This document shows positions 54,643 through 62,154 of a stretch of DNA of 64,000 bases, piece after piece. Both the position numbers and the translations under genes were made by a program. Source of the stretch: Paenibacillus sp. JDR-2 (GTDB lineage: Bacteria > Bacillota > Bacilli > Paenibacillales > Paenibacillaceae); assembly GCF_000023585.1 (NCBI RefSeq), contig NC_012914.1, forward strand, positions 768,001-832,000, in the 5' to 3' direction. How positions within the stretch are numbered: the first letter of the stretch is position 1; each line of letters starts with the position of its first letter. Below the pieces are notes generated by a model that saw only the letters and a list, made by a program, of their open reading frames with translations, did no database searches and was not told the origin of the DNA.

Positions 54643-55092
54643 ATGACAACGATTGAAATACGGGAAGCGGAACTACGGGATCTTCAGGATTTGGCCAAGC
54701 TGTTCGAGGTGCTGATGGAGGTTCCTTCTAATATAGAAGCGATGGGCAGACAGCTGGCAAAAGTGACGGAGGATCCGCGCTATTTTCTGGCAGTGGCTTG
54801 TGACGGCGATAAGGTGATTGGAACCGCAATGGGTATAGAATGTTATGATCTCGTCGGGAGCTGCCATCCATTTCTGGTCGTGGAGAATGTGGTGGTTAAT
54901 CCTGATTACAGAGGACAAGGCGTTGGAAAAATGCTGATGAAGAGGCTTGAGCAATTCGCAGAGGAACGCGTATGCAGCTACATTATCTTTGTATCCAGCG
55001 GTTACCGTGAGAAGGCTCATCAGTTCTACCGCGCGCTGGGCTACTCCAGCGATAATCAGGGCTTCAAGAAGCAGCTTCGGGAATTGGGTTAA
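54643..55092 (+). CDS. GNAT family N-acetyltransferase
   Basis: 149 aa from ATG 54643 (CTGGAGG 11 bases upstream; GTG 54634 and TTG 54637 are also possible). Single GNAT domain: beta-strand segment FLVVENVVVNPDYRGQGVGKMLMKRLEQ (motif A with the acetyl-CoA pyrophosphate loop RGQGVG at about 103-108), then a C-terminal FYRALGYSS motif B. The substrate is unknown. The gene appears monocistronic. Confidence 0.88.
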   Translation: MTTIEIREAELRDLQDLAKLFEVLMEVPSNIEAMGRQLAKVTEDPRYFLAVACDGDKVIGTAMGIECYDLVGSCHPFLVVENVVVNPDYRGQGVGKMLMKRLEQFAEERVCSYIIFVSSGYREKAHQFYRALGYSSDNQGFKKQLRELG

Positions 55093-55203
55093 ACGGCAAA
55101 AGGTATTAGATTTTACCAAATTCGGCATTCTAGATAAATCACGGATAACAGAACATTCCTATAATGAGAAGATGGCTTAACTATAGTCAGGAGGTGTTGA
55201 TGG

Positions 55204-56208
55204 TTGCCGATGTACCGCAAGCTGGCGCCAACGGTGCTCAAGGTCGCTGTCTTGGCCATCATCGTCGTATTTATCGTTCGCAACATCCCGCTCAAGCTGG
55301 GGGACCTTACGTCTTTCCTCGTGCATGCGAACGATAGGTTTTACTTGTCCTTGCTCTTATTTTCGATCTTTCTGATGCTTCAAGCCGGTATTTGGGTGTT
55401 AATCGTCAATGCCTCCTTATCCGATACCGGCCGCTTCAGCGGCAGGGGGAGACTTCCGATGCTAGGCGGTCTCCGTATTTTTATTGAAACCCAGTTCGGC
55501 AAGTACATTCCCGGAGGCTTCTGGAACGTTGCCGGACGAATTGTGATGGCGACCAAAGCCGGGGTACCGCTGGATGCCCAATTTGCCGCCATTGTGTACG
55601 AGAATATTCTGCTTGTTGCGGCGGCGCTGGTCTACGCCATGATGCTGATTGTCAGCCTGCATATTGTTCCGGTCTGGGTGGGGCTCTTGCTGGTTATCGT
55701 GTTTGCGTTAATTTATTTGTTCTACAACCCGCTGACGGTAGCGGTAAAAGGCTTGTTCGTCCGCGCCTCAAGGTGGAAATTCCTGCAGAAGATGATCGGT
55801 AAAATAACCAAGTCGTTTGGCGGCGCGCAGATGGCAGGCTCGGAGGTCAGCCTGACGCGGAATCAGTTTTTTGCTTATTTGGCATGCTTTCTGGCCAGCC
55901 ACTTTGTCATGGGGATCGCTTTTTGGCTATTAACCAACAGCTTTGATAAAGGGAAGATAGGTTTGTTCTATGCTGCCGGAACGTTCGCGACATCCTGGCT
56001 TATCGGGCTTGTAAGTCCGCTGCCTGGCGGGCTTGGCGTAAGGGAAGGCTTCCTGGTCTATTTCCTGTCCATGAAGCTTGGGACGGAGACGGCGCTCCAG
56101 ATTTCGGTTATTGCCCGGCTGTGGAATATTATGGCGGAGGTGCTCTTCTGGGCGGTTATTCGGGCTGTATGCTATCTGACGCGAGGGGAGAAGGTATATG
56201 AAACGTAG
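55204..56208 (+). CDS. YbhN/LPG_synthase_TM-type flippase-like membrane protein
   Basis: 334 aa. The TTG at 55204 has AGGAGGTG 7 bases upstream; the in-frame ATG at 55210 is the alternative. About eight membrane segments of the lysylphosphatidylglycerol synthase/UPF0104 transmembrane family, with FIETQFGKYIPGGFWNVAGR and SPLPGGLGVREG motifs. Family members move lipid-linked substrates across the membrane or modify lipids. It overlaps the GT4 gene by 11 bases, so the two probably act together on a glycolipid or lipid-linked glycan; the product is unknown. A TATAAT lies at 55160-55165. Confidence 0.85.
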   Translation: MPMYRKLAPTVLKVAVLAIIVVFIVRNIPLKLGDLTSFLVHANDRFYLSLLLFSIFLMLQAGIWVLIVNASLSDTGRFSGRGRLPMLGGLRIFIETQFGKYIPGGFWNVAGRIVMATKAGVPLDAQFAAIVYENILLVAAALVYAMMLIVSLHIVPVWVGLLLVIVFALIYLFYNPLTVAVKGLFVRASRWKFLQKMIGKITKSFGGAQMAGSEVSLTRNQFFAYLACFLASHFVMGIAFWLLTNSFDKGKIGLFYAAGTFATSWLIGLVSPLPGGLGVREGFLVYFLSMKLGTETALQISVIARLWNIMAEVLFWAVIRAVCYLTRGEKVYET

Positions 56209-57397
56209 GAAGATCGTGCTGGTCGCGGGGGTTTTTCCGCCGGGTGTCGGAGGTATGCAGAACTACTATTACAATCTGTCCAAACATACAAAGCACGAGA
56301 TGACCGTAATTGCACCGGCATATCCGGGTTGTGCTTCCTTTGACGAGGGTCAGCCTTACCGAACCATAAGAGGGGCGTTTATGCGGGGGGAGCGTGCCGA
56401 TGCGTTCAGTTGGGGACGTTTGTTCCGTCAGGTCAAAAAAACGCTGCGCAGCGAAGAACCGGATGTCACGGTATACGGGTATGTGTTAATCGGCTTTATC
56501 GGGTTGTTATTCCGCGTGTTTGGCGGACGTCGGTATATCATCTCGGCCCATGGCATGGATATGCTGATGTTCCGACGTTATATCGGACTTAATCAGATTG
56601 TAAAGCTGATTCTGCGCAAGGCGGACGGTGTGCTGGTCAACAGCGAGTTCACTCGTCATCTGGTCGAGGAATACGGGGTGGAGCCCGGTAGAATCGGGAT
56701 TGTTCATCCCGGCGTTGAAAGCTTGTTCGAGCCAAAGGCGGCTGACGAGGAGTTACGGCGGGAGCATGGGTTGGAAGGGAAGTATGTGCTGCTGTCGGTA
56801 GGGAGGCTTGTTACCCGCAAAGGCCATGACAAGGTGATCGAAGCAATGCCTGCGATTCTGCGCCATATTCCGGGCGCCGTCTATGTCATTGTAGGAGACG
56901 GGCCGGAGCGTGAAAGACTGGAGCAGCTTGCCGGAACGGTTGGCGTGGCAGGCAAGGTCCGGTTCGTGGGGGGAGTAAGCGGCACGGAGCGTTTAAATGA
57001 TTACTATAATTTAGCCAATCAGTTCATTATGGTAAGCCGGCAGCTTGAAAAAGGCGACGCCGAAGGGTTCGGCATTGTCTATTTGGAGGCGGCTTCCGCC
57101 CGCGTGCCGGTTATTGCCGGGCGTTCCGGCGGAGCTTCGGAAGCGGTGCTGGATGGGGAGACGGGTCTTCTGGTGGAACCAGAGTCGGTAATGGCGATTA
57201 CGGATGCAGTAGTCAGGCTGGCAAGCGATACGCCGCTGCGCGAAAGACTGGTCCGCGAAGGCTATAAACGCGCAAAGCTGCAATTCCAGCATGACGTGCT
57301 TGCAGAGGTGTTTGATCAATATGCGGTGCGCGTCTGCTCCAGCCCGGTTGCCGCAGGCTATAAACGTTTGCGGAAAAGAGCGGTGGAGCGAATGTAG
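56198..57397 (+). CDS. GT4-family glycosyltransferase
   Basis: 399 aa, GT-B fold. N-terminal acceptor lobe with VFPPGVGGMQNYYYNLSK; C-terminal nucleotide-sugar lobe with LLSVGRLVTRKGHDKVIEA (about 201-219), VGDGPERERLEQL, and the catalytic EGFGIVYLEAASARVPVIAGRSGG (E-x7-E) motif at about 290. Retaining GDP/UDP-sugar transferase by family. Translation is coupled to the flippase-like gene. A bidirectional terminator follows. Confidence 0.92.
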   Translation: MKRRKIVLVAGVFPPGVGGMQNYYYNLSKHTKHEMTVIAPAYPGCASFDEGQPYRTIRGAFMRGERADAFSWGRLFRQVKKTLRSEEPDVTVYGYVLIGFIGLLFRVFGGRRYIISAHGMDMLMFRRYIGLNQIVKLILRKADGVLVNSEFTRHLVEEYGVEPGRIGIVHPGVESLFEPKAADEELRREHGLEGKYVLLSVGRLVTRKGHDKVIEAMPAILRHIPGAVYVIVGDGPERERLEQLAGTVGVAGKVRFVGGVSGTERLNDYYNLANQFIMVSRQLEKGDAEGFGIVYLEAASARVPVIAGRSGGASEAVLDGETGLLVEPESVMAITDAVVRLASDTPLRERLVREGYKRAKLQFQHDVLAEVFDQYAVRVCSSPVAAGYKRLRKRAVERM

Positions 57398-57407
57398 TCA
57401 TAAGAAG

Positions 57408-57455
57408 GAAAAAACGCTGTAAAGCTGGCGGTGGACCGGCTTTACAGCGTTTTTC
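57408..57455. terminator. Bidirectional terminator between convergent genes
   Basis: AAAAAACGCTGTAAAGC pairs with GCTTTACAGCGTTTTT around a 13-base loop; T runs on both strands. It serves the GT4 gene and the MFS gene. Confidence 0.9.
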
Positions 57456-57462
57456 GCATGCT

Positions 57463-58668
57463 TTACTTTTTCAAACGGTGGATCAGCCATACGGAAAAAC
57501 TAAGCAGACCTACAATCCCGCCAGCGAACGAGACGCCGCTCCAGCCCCATTCATGCCAGGCGAAGCTGCCTACGGACGACCCAATCGCTCCGCCAAGGAA
57601 GGTGGTTACCATCTGAACGGTATTCAGACGGCTGCGCGCCGGAGGCTCCAGGGCATAGATGCGGGTCTGGTTGGCAACCTGAGTGCCTTGCACGCCTAGA
57701 TCAAGCAAAATAACGCCTGCAATAAGTGACCATAACATGCCGCCGAGCAGCCCGAAGAACAGGTACGCGATGATATTAAGCGCGATTAATGCGCCAATCA
57801 TCCACTTGGTCGGGATTCGGTCGGCAAGTCTGCCTACGAAGGGAGCTCCTAATGCTCCGGCCGCTCCGATTAGGCCAAACAGGCCGGCGATCTGGCTGCT
57901 GTAATGGTAAGGCTCGCCTTCGACGTAAAAGGATAATGCCGTCCAGAAAATACTGAAGGCGGCAAAGTTGGCGGCACCAATCAAAGCGGATTCCCGCAGC
58001 GTCGAATACTTTTTCACGAGCCTGCCCATGGAAAGCAGCAGCTCGCTATAGCGAAGCTCGGCGGTTGCGCGGGCTACGGGAAGCTTGAATCGGAGCAGAA
58101 GCAGCAGAGCCAGCATGGCTGCCGCCGCTACGGCGTACATAAATCGCCAGCCCCAGGTTCCGCCGATTAGGCCTGACACGGTCCGAGTAAGCAGGATGCC
58201 CAGCAGCAGACCGCTTGTTACGGTGCCGACGGCTTTACCCTGTTCGCCGGGTGCTGCCAATGTTGCGGCAAGCGGGATGAGGATTTGCGGCACGACGGTT
58301 GTCAGGCCAACGGCAAAGCTTGCGATAAACATCCATGCGAGATTTTGCGCGGTGGCTACGCCAATCAGGGAAAGACAGACCAGCGAGAGCAGAACGGTAA
58401 TAAGTCCCTTTCGTTCCTTGATGTCACCGAGCGGCACAAACAGGAACATGCCCAAAGCGTAGCCGATCTGGGTGCAGGTGGAGACAAAACCAACCTTAGC
58501 GGGGGCAACGCCAAAGGATCGGCCGATATCCGCCAGGAGAGGCTGGTTGTAATACAAATTCGCAACGGTCATACCGGCGGTAAAAGCCATCAGAAGCAGC
58601 AGCCCCTTGGAAAGCGATGCTTTGTCCGCCGGTGCTGCCGGGGATTGAAGCGTATGAGTAGATGACAT
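57463..58668 (-). CDS. MFS transporter, drug-efflux type
   Basis: 401 aa with 12 membrane segments and the MFS motif A variant PLGDIKERKG after the second segment (about 80-89), and GAPFVGRLADRIPTKWM after the eighth. Resembles the sugar-efflux/chloramphenicol-type exporters of the DHA1 group; the substrate is not determined. AAAGGAA precedes the ATG. Confidence 0.9.
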   Translation of the reverse strand: MSSTHTLQSPAAPADKASLSKGLLLLMAFTAGMTVANLYYNQPLLADIGRSFGVAPAKVGFVSTCTQIGYALGMFLFVPLGDIKERKGLITVLLSLVCLSLIGVATAQNLAWMFIASFAVGLTTVVPQILIPLAATLAAPGEQGKAVGTVTSGLLLGILLTRTVSGLIGGTWGWRFMYAVAAAAMLALLLLLRFKLPVARATAELRYSELLLSMGRLVKKYSTLRESALIGAANFAAFSIFWTALSFYVEGEPYHYSSQIAGLFGLIGAAGALGAPFVGRLADRIPTKWMIGALIALNIIAYLFFGLLGGMLWSLIAGVILLDLGVQGTQVANQTRIYALEPPARSRLNTVQMVTTFLGGAIGSSVGSFAWHEWGWSGVSFAGGIVGLLSFSVWLIHRLKK

Positions 58669-58830
58669 GATGACGGTTCCTTTCGAGCATGAAGATTTGA
58701 CTGTCTTAACAATCTTACTCGTAAATTTCTTAATGTAAAGTGGAAGATGGCGGCGGGTAGATTAAGTTTTTGTAGCATGGTATTATTTGGTTATAACTGG
58801 AAGCTGCGTAACTATAGGGAGGTTGCTGGC

Positions 58831-59100
58831 GTGATCTATTTCGGAAGTGTTATTCTGGGCTTTATCTTTATTTTGCTTACCTATCGAATATTCCGTTATA
58901 AATTAACGAAGTACAATAGAGAAAATATTGGTCTAAGTATGATTGCGTGCGTGGAGCTTATTGTTTTTCGCGGAGAATTTGTTAAGTACCGGGTAGCTTA
59001 TATCCTCCTTATTTCCGCCGCTTTGCTCTTTGCGGTTTTGTTCCTATATGGCTTATTCTTTAAAATTAATGGGGTTAAGGAGGGGCCAGGCCATCGTTGA
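58831..59100 (+). CDS. Small membrane protein, unrecognised
   Basis: 89 aa from the GTG at 58831, chosen because GGGAGG stands 10 bases before it; the ATG-less extension to 58747 has no ribosome site. Two hydrophobic segments (about 2-20 and 52-75) flank a basic, polar stretch (YRIFRYKLTKYNREN). No known domain. It is followed by palindromic repeats. Confidence 0.65.
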   Translation: MIYFGSVILGFIFILLTYRIFRYKLTKYNRENIGLSMIACVELIVFRGEFVKYRVAYILLISAALLFAVLFLYGLFFKINGVKEGPGHR

Positions 59101-59114
59101 TGGCCTGGGTACTG

Positions 59115-59192
59115 CTTAACGATACGGCGTATCGTTAAGGCCGTGAAAAAGTGGCTGGTTAATCGCCTTAACGATGCCGCGCATCGCTAAGG
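59115..59192. repeat. Two related palindromes, CTTAACGATRC type
   Basis: CTTAACGATAC (59115-59125) pairs perfectly with GTATCGTTAAG (59129-59139). A second copy, CCTTAACGATGC (59166-59177), pairs with GCATCGCTAAGG (59181-59192), with one G-U pair. They lie between the small membrane protein and the GGDEF gene terminator. They may be terminators or dispersed palindromic elements. Confidence 0.6.
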
Positions 59193-59225
59193 ATGGCCCA
59201 TATAAGGGCTAGCAAAAGAGAAAGC

Positions 59226-59267
59226 GAATAAAGGCAGTCCATACCGGCGGTACGGACTGCCTTTATT
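59226..59267. terminator. Terminator of the hydrolase/PAS-GGDEF operon
   Basis: AATAAAGGCAGTCC pairs perfectly with GGACTGCCTTTATT, with an inner TACC/GGTA stem. It overlaps the last codon and stop of the minus-strand GGDEF gene and could act in both directions. Confidence 0.88.
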
Positions 59268-60240
59268 ATGGTCCACGGTAATGCGTAACCCGGTTACGCC
59301 CGTTGTTTTTCGAATGGTAGAGCGCTTGGTCGGCCTGCTGGAGCAGGGATAGCTCGGTTTCCGCGGCAGCAAAGGTTGCTGTGCCAATACTGATGGTGAT
59401 ACGCAGATCGCCAAGCGGAGTTGTCTCCGTGGCTGCACGGTACCGCTCCGCTGCAACGAGTGCCTGCTCCTGATCCAGTTCCGGAAGCAGTATGACAAAC
59501 TCTTCTCCGCCGAAGCGGGCGACAACGGCCCCGTCCGGTGACTGCTCCTGCAGCAGCTGGGCCAGCCGGGTGAGGACAAGGTCGCCGACAGGGTGACCGT
59601 ACGTATCGTTAATGCTTTTGAAGCGGTCGATATCAACGATACAAAGCGAGAGAGCGGCCTCCGTCTGTTCGGACAGCTCCGTATATTTCTGCAGCTGCTC
59701 TTGGAAATACCGCCGGTTCTTCAGGCCGGTTAACGGATCCGTCGAGGCGAGAGCCTCAAGCTTCTCGTTAAGATCAAGCAGCTCCTGCTGCTTTTTCTCG
59801 TATTGGGCATGCAGCAGCTCCAGCCTATGATTGGCTTCATTCGTCTGCTGATACAAGACCTCAAGCTGCTGCTTGGTCTTCATAATATCCTTCTCATGCT
59901 CAATCCGTTTCCGCATCTCCAATGCGACGCAGTCGATCACGGCTTTGCCGTCCCGGTTCCTCCTGATGCCGTTCAAGAGAACGGGAAGATCCTTGCCGTC
60001 CTTCGTCCGGAACGAGAAATACATCTCATCCACTTGGCCGTAAAGCCGGATATAGGGATAGAAATACGTATGAAAAAACATTTTATTCGCCACCGACATC
60101 GTGGACTCGATATGCCGTTCCAGTAATTCCTCGCGGTCATAACCCAGCATCGTTAACAGTGTCTGATTGACCGATTGAATTAGTCCCTTGTCGGTTATCG
60201 AGAAATATCCGCAAGGAGCTTCATTTAACAGGGTATCCAT
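59266..60240 (-). CDS. PAS-GGDEF protein, probable diguanylate cyclase
   Basis: 324 aa, no membrane segment. N-terminal PAS domain (about 5-115: PCGYFSITDKGLIQSVNQTLLTMLGY), a coiled-coil linker (about 118-165: KQQLEVLYQQTNEANHRLELLHAQYEKKQQEL), then a GGDEF domain (about 168-320) with intact active site GGEEF (RFGGEEFVILLPE) and the DPLTGLKNRRYF entry motif. No RxxD inhibitory site is seen directly upstream of GGEEF. It lies 17 bases after an RsbQ-like hydrolase gene; in B. subtilis RsbQ serves the PAS domain of RsbP, so here a hydrolase-made or hydrolase-delivered ligand may switch c-di-GMP synthesis. Confidence 0.9.
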   Translation of the reverse strand: MDTLLNEAPCGYFSITDKGLIQSVNQTLLTMLGYDREELLERHIESTMSVANKMFFHTYFYPYIRLYGQVDEMYFSFRTKDGKDLPVLLNGIRRNRDGKAVIDCVALEMRKRIEHEKDIMKTKQQLEVLYQQTNEANHRLELLHAQYEKKQQELLDLNEKLEALASTDPLTGLKNRRYFQEQLQKYTELSEQTEAALSLCIVDIDRFKSINDTYGHPVGDLVLTRLAQLLQEQSPDGAVVARFGGEEFVILLPELDQEQALVAAERYRAATETTPLGDLRITISIGTATFAAAETELSLLQQADQALYHSKNNGRNRVTHYRGP

Positions 60241-60257
60241 TCAAATACTGCCTTTCT

Positions 60258-61064
60258 TCAGGAAATCGCCAAATATTCCTTAATATACTGCGTTGTCTCT
60301 TCCGGATGACTGAGATGCGGATAATGTCCGGTTGCTTTCATATGCCTTAACGTACTGTTCTTCAGCTGCGCATGCATGAATTCGCCAACCTCCGGAGGCG
60401 AGATGCTGTCATCCGCGCATTGCAAAATAAGCGTCGGGATTGATGCGGAGGACAGCTCAGACCGGCAGTCGGACAAGAAGGTCACCTCCGCGAACTGCCT
60501 GGCGATATGCGGATCTCTGGAGCAGAAGCTTTGCTCCAGCTCGCCGGACAGCTCCTGACGCTCCTGATTCTGCATGACGATAGGGGCGAGGTAACTTGCC
60601 CAGCCGATAAAATTCATCTGCATCATCTGCAGCAGTTCGTCAATCTCGTTGCGGTCAAAGCCCCCATAATAGCTTGGGAGATCGTTGACGTACCGCGGGG
60701 AAGCGCCAAGCATAACAATCCTCTGAAAATATTTCTTTTCCCGAATCGAAGCAAGCATGCCAATCATGCCGCTCACGGAGTGACCAACGAATATGGCATC
60801 CTCCAAATGAAGCGTATCCATCACATCAAGCACATCTTCGGCATAGCCGCTTAAGCTGTTATATTTGTCTGAGCTGTAATCGTTGATTTGGGATGCTCCG
60901 GAGCCGACGTAATCGAATAGAACAATCCGGTAGTCCTGTTCGAAAAGGGGAACCATATGCCGCCACATATTCTGGTCACAGCCAAAGCCGTGGGCGAATA
61001 CGATAGCCTGTTTGCCGTGGCCAAACACTTTTACGTTATTGCGCGTGAGAATATCCGTATTCAT
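60258..61064 (-). CDS. RsbQ-like alpha/beta hydrolase
   Basis: 268 aa from the ATG at 61064 (AGGGGAGA just upstream; the extra 14 codons up to 61106 lack a ribosome site). Alpha/beta hydrolase with the catalytic triad Ser96 (GHSVSG), Asp219 (CADD) and His247 (GHYPH), the same numbers as in B. subtilis RsbQ (269 aa); also HGFGCDQNMWRHM and YDxVGSG-type motifs. RsbQ is required for the PAS-phosphatase RsbP to sense energy stress, and plant KAI2/D14 receptors are relatives. Here the partner is a PAS-GGDEF protein encoded 17 bases downstream in the same operon. Confidence 0.92.
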   Translation of the reverse strand: MNTDILTRNNVKVFGHGKQAIVFAHGFGCDQNMWRHMVPLFEQDYRIVLFDYVGSGASQINDYSSDKYNSLSGYAEDVLDVMDTLHLEDAIFVGHSVSGMIGMLASIREKKYFQRIVMLGASPRYVNDLPSYYGGFDRNEIDELLQMMQMNFIGWASYLAPIVMQNQERQELSGELEQSFCSRDPHIARQFAEVTFLSDCRSELSSASIPTLILQCADDSISPPEVGEFMHAQLKNSTLRHMKATGHYPHLSHPEETTQYIKEYLAIS

Positions 61065-61161
61065 AGACGGTCTCCCCTCTTGAGAGAAGTGTAACACTAT
61101 GAACATTATATCGGATTAATTTGGAATTGGGATGAACTATTGTAGATTTGTGTCGAATTTA

Positions 61162-61962
61162 CTAGAGGAAGGATGAGGAAGGTTTCACGTGTTTCCGTAA
61201 TTGAATAGGGGTGAGCTGGCTGAAAGATTTAAATTCCTTCATGAAATGGGACTGGTCAAAATAACCGCCTTCCATCGCTACATCCGTCAAGGAAGATGCG
61301 CCTCTTACGATGCCGCCGAGCGAACGCTGGAAACGGATAATCCGATTGTACAGCTTGGGGGAGATCCCGAGGGACTGCTCGAACTTTGTGCGGATATAAC
61401 GCTCGGAGTAGCCGGTATCCTCTGCCAACTCGCGGATCGTAACGCTGCCGTTTGAACGCTGCATGGAAGTCAGGCAGTAATCAATCATCTGGATGGAACG
61501 GACATCGCCCGAAAGAATGGGCAGACAAAGCTTTTCAAAGCCTGTTATCCGCTCGGAGAAACCTTGAAGCTCCGCAATAATAGCTCCCGTATCTTTGTAT
61601 ACCTTTAATGAATCCTCGAACGGCACTTGGACCTCGATGACTTCCTTCAATGGCAGATTAGGCAGCAGAAGACTTAGTCTTGCGGACAGGCGAACCCCGA
61701 AATAAGTAGTATCAGACTCGAAATAAAGCTCTTTTCCCTGCAGCACGGTGCCGCAAACCCTGGCGGAAGGCTTTCCGGGATGGCAGCAGAAGAGGAGGTC
61801 GACGCAGCCGTCCGGCACAACGTGGATCATCCGCCCGGATGCATCCGTCTTGAACTGATAATAGATAACGGGCTGCCCGTTATAATGAATTTTTCGTTCC
61901 GTATAGCCCGTTGTTTCCCATTCAAAGCCGTATTGGATGCCGCTAACGAGTTCCTCCATCAT
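61162..61962 (-). CDS. AraC-family transcriptional regulator
   Basis: 266 aa from ATG 61962 (GGGAGGAA about 10 bases upstream). The N-terminal domain (about 10-140) is of the DUF6597 type with VPDGCVDLLFCC and FGVRLSA motifs; the C-terminal AraC helix-turn-helix lies at about 170-260 (IRELAEDTGYSERYIRTKFEQSLGISP, LTDVAMEGGYFDQSHFMKEFKSF). It is monocistronic, between the hydrolase operon and the amine oxidase gene on the other strand. It could control either neighbour; no evidence decides. Confidence 0.9.
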   Translation of the reverse strand: MMEELVSGIQYGFEWETTGYTERKIHYNGQPVIYYQFKTDASGRMIHVVPDGCVDLLFCCHPGKPSARVCGTVLQGKELYFESDTTYFGVRLSARLSLLLPNLPLKEVIEVQVPFEDSLKVYKDTGAIIAELQGFSERITGFEKLCLPILSGDVRSIQMIDYCLTSMQRSNGSVTIRELAEDTGYSERYIRTKFEQSLGISPKLYNRIIRFQRSLGGIVRGASSLTDVAMEGGYFDQSHFMKEFKSFSQLTPIQLRKHVKPSSSFL

Positions 61963-62154
61963 CTGTGTCCGTTCCTCCCGCAACCTTAATATGCGTACAA
62001 CAATAACAAAGGCATTATTCTTTCGTCAATGAGTTTGAGTTATATTTTCTAACATAATTTTTGAGATTGTTCCGTTTTTTACAATTCTCCGCTCTCGAAT
62101 GTCAGGTAAATTAACGTCATGGAAAGACGCAAGAGAATGGGGAGGCATACAAAG

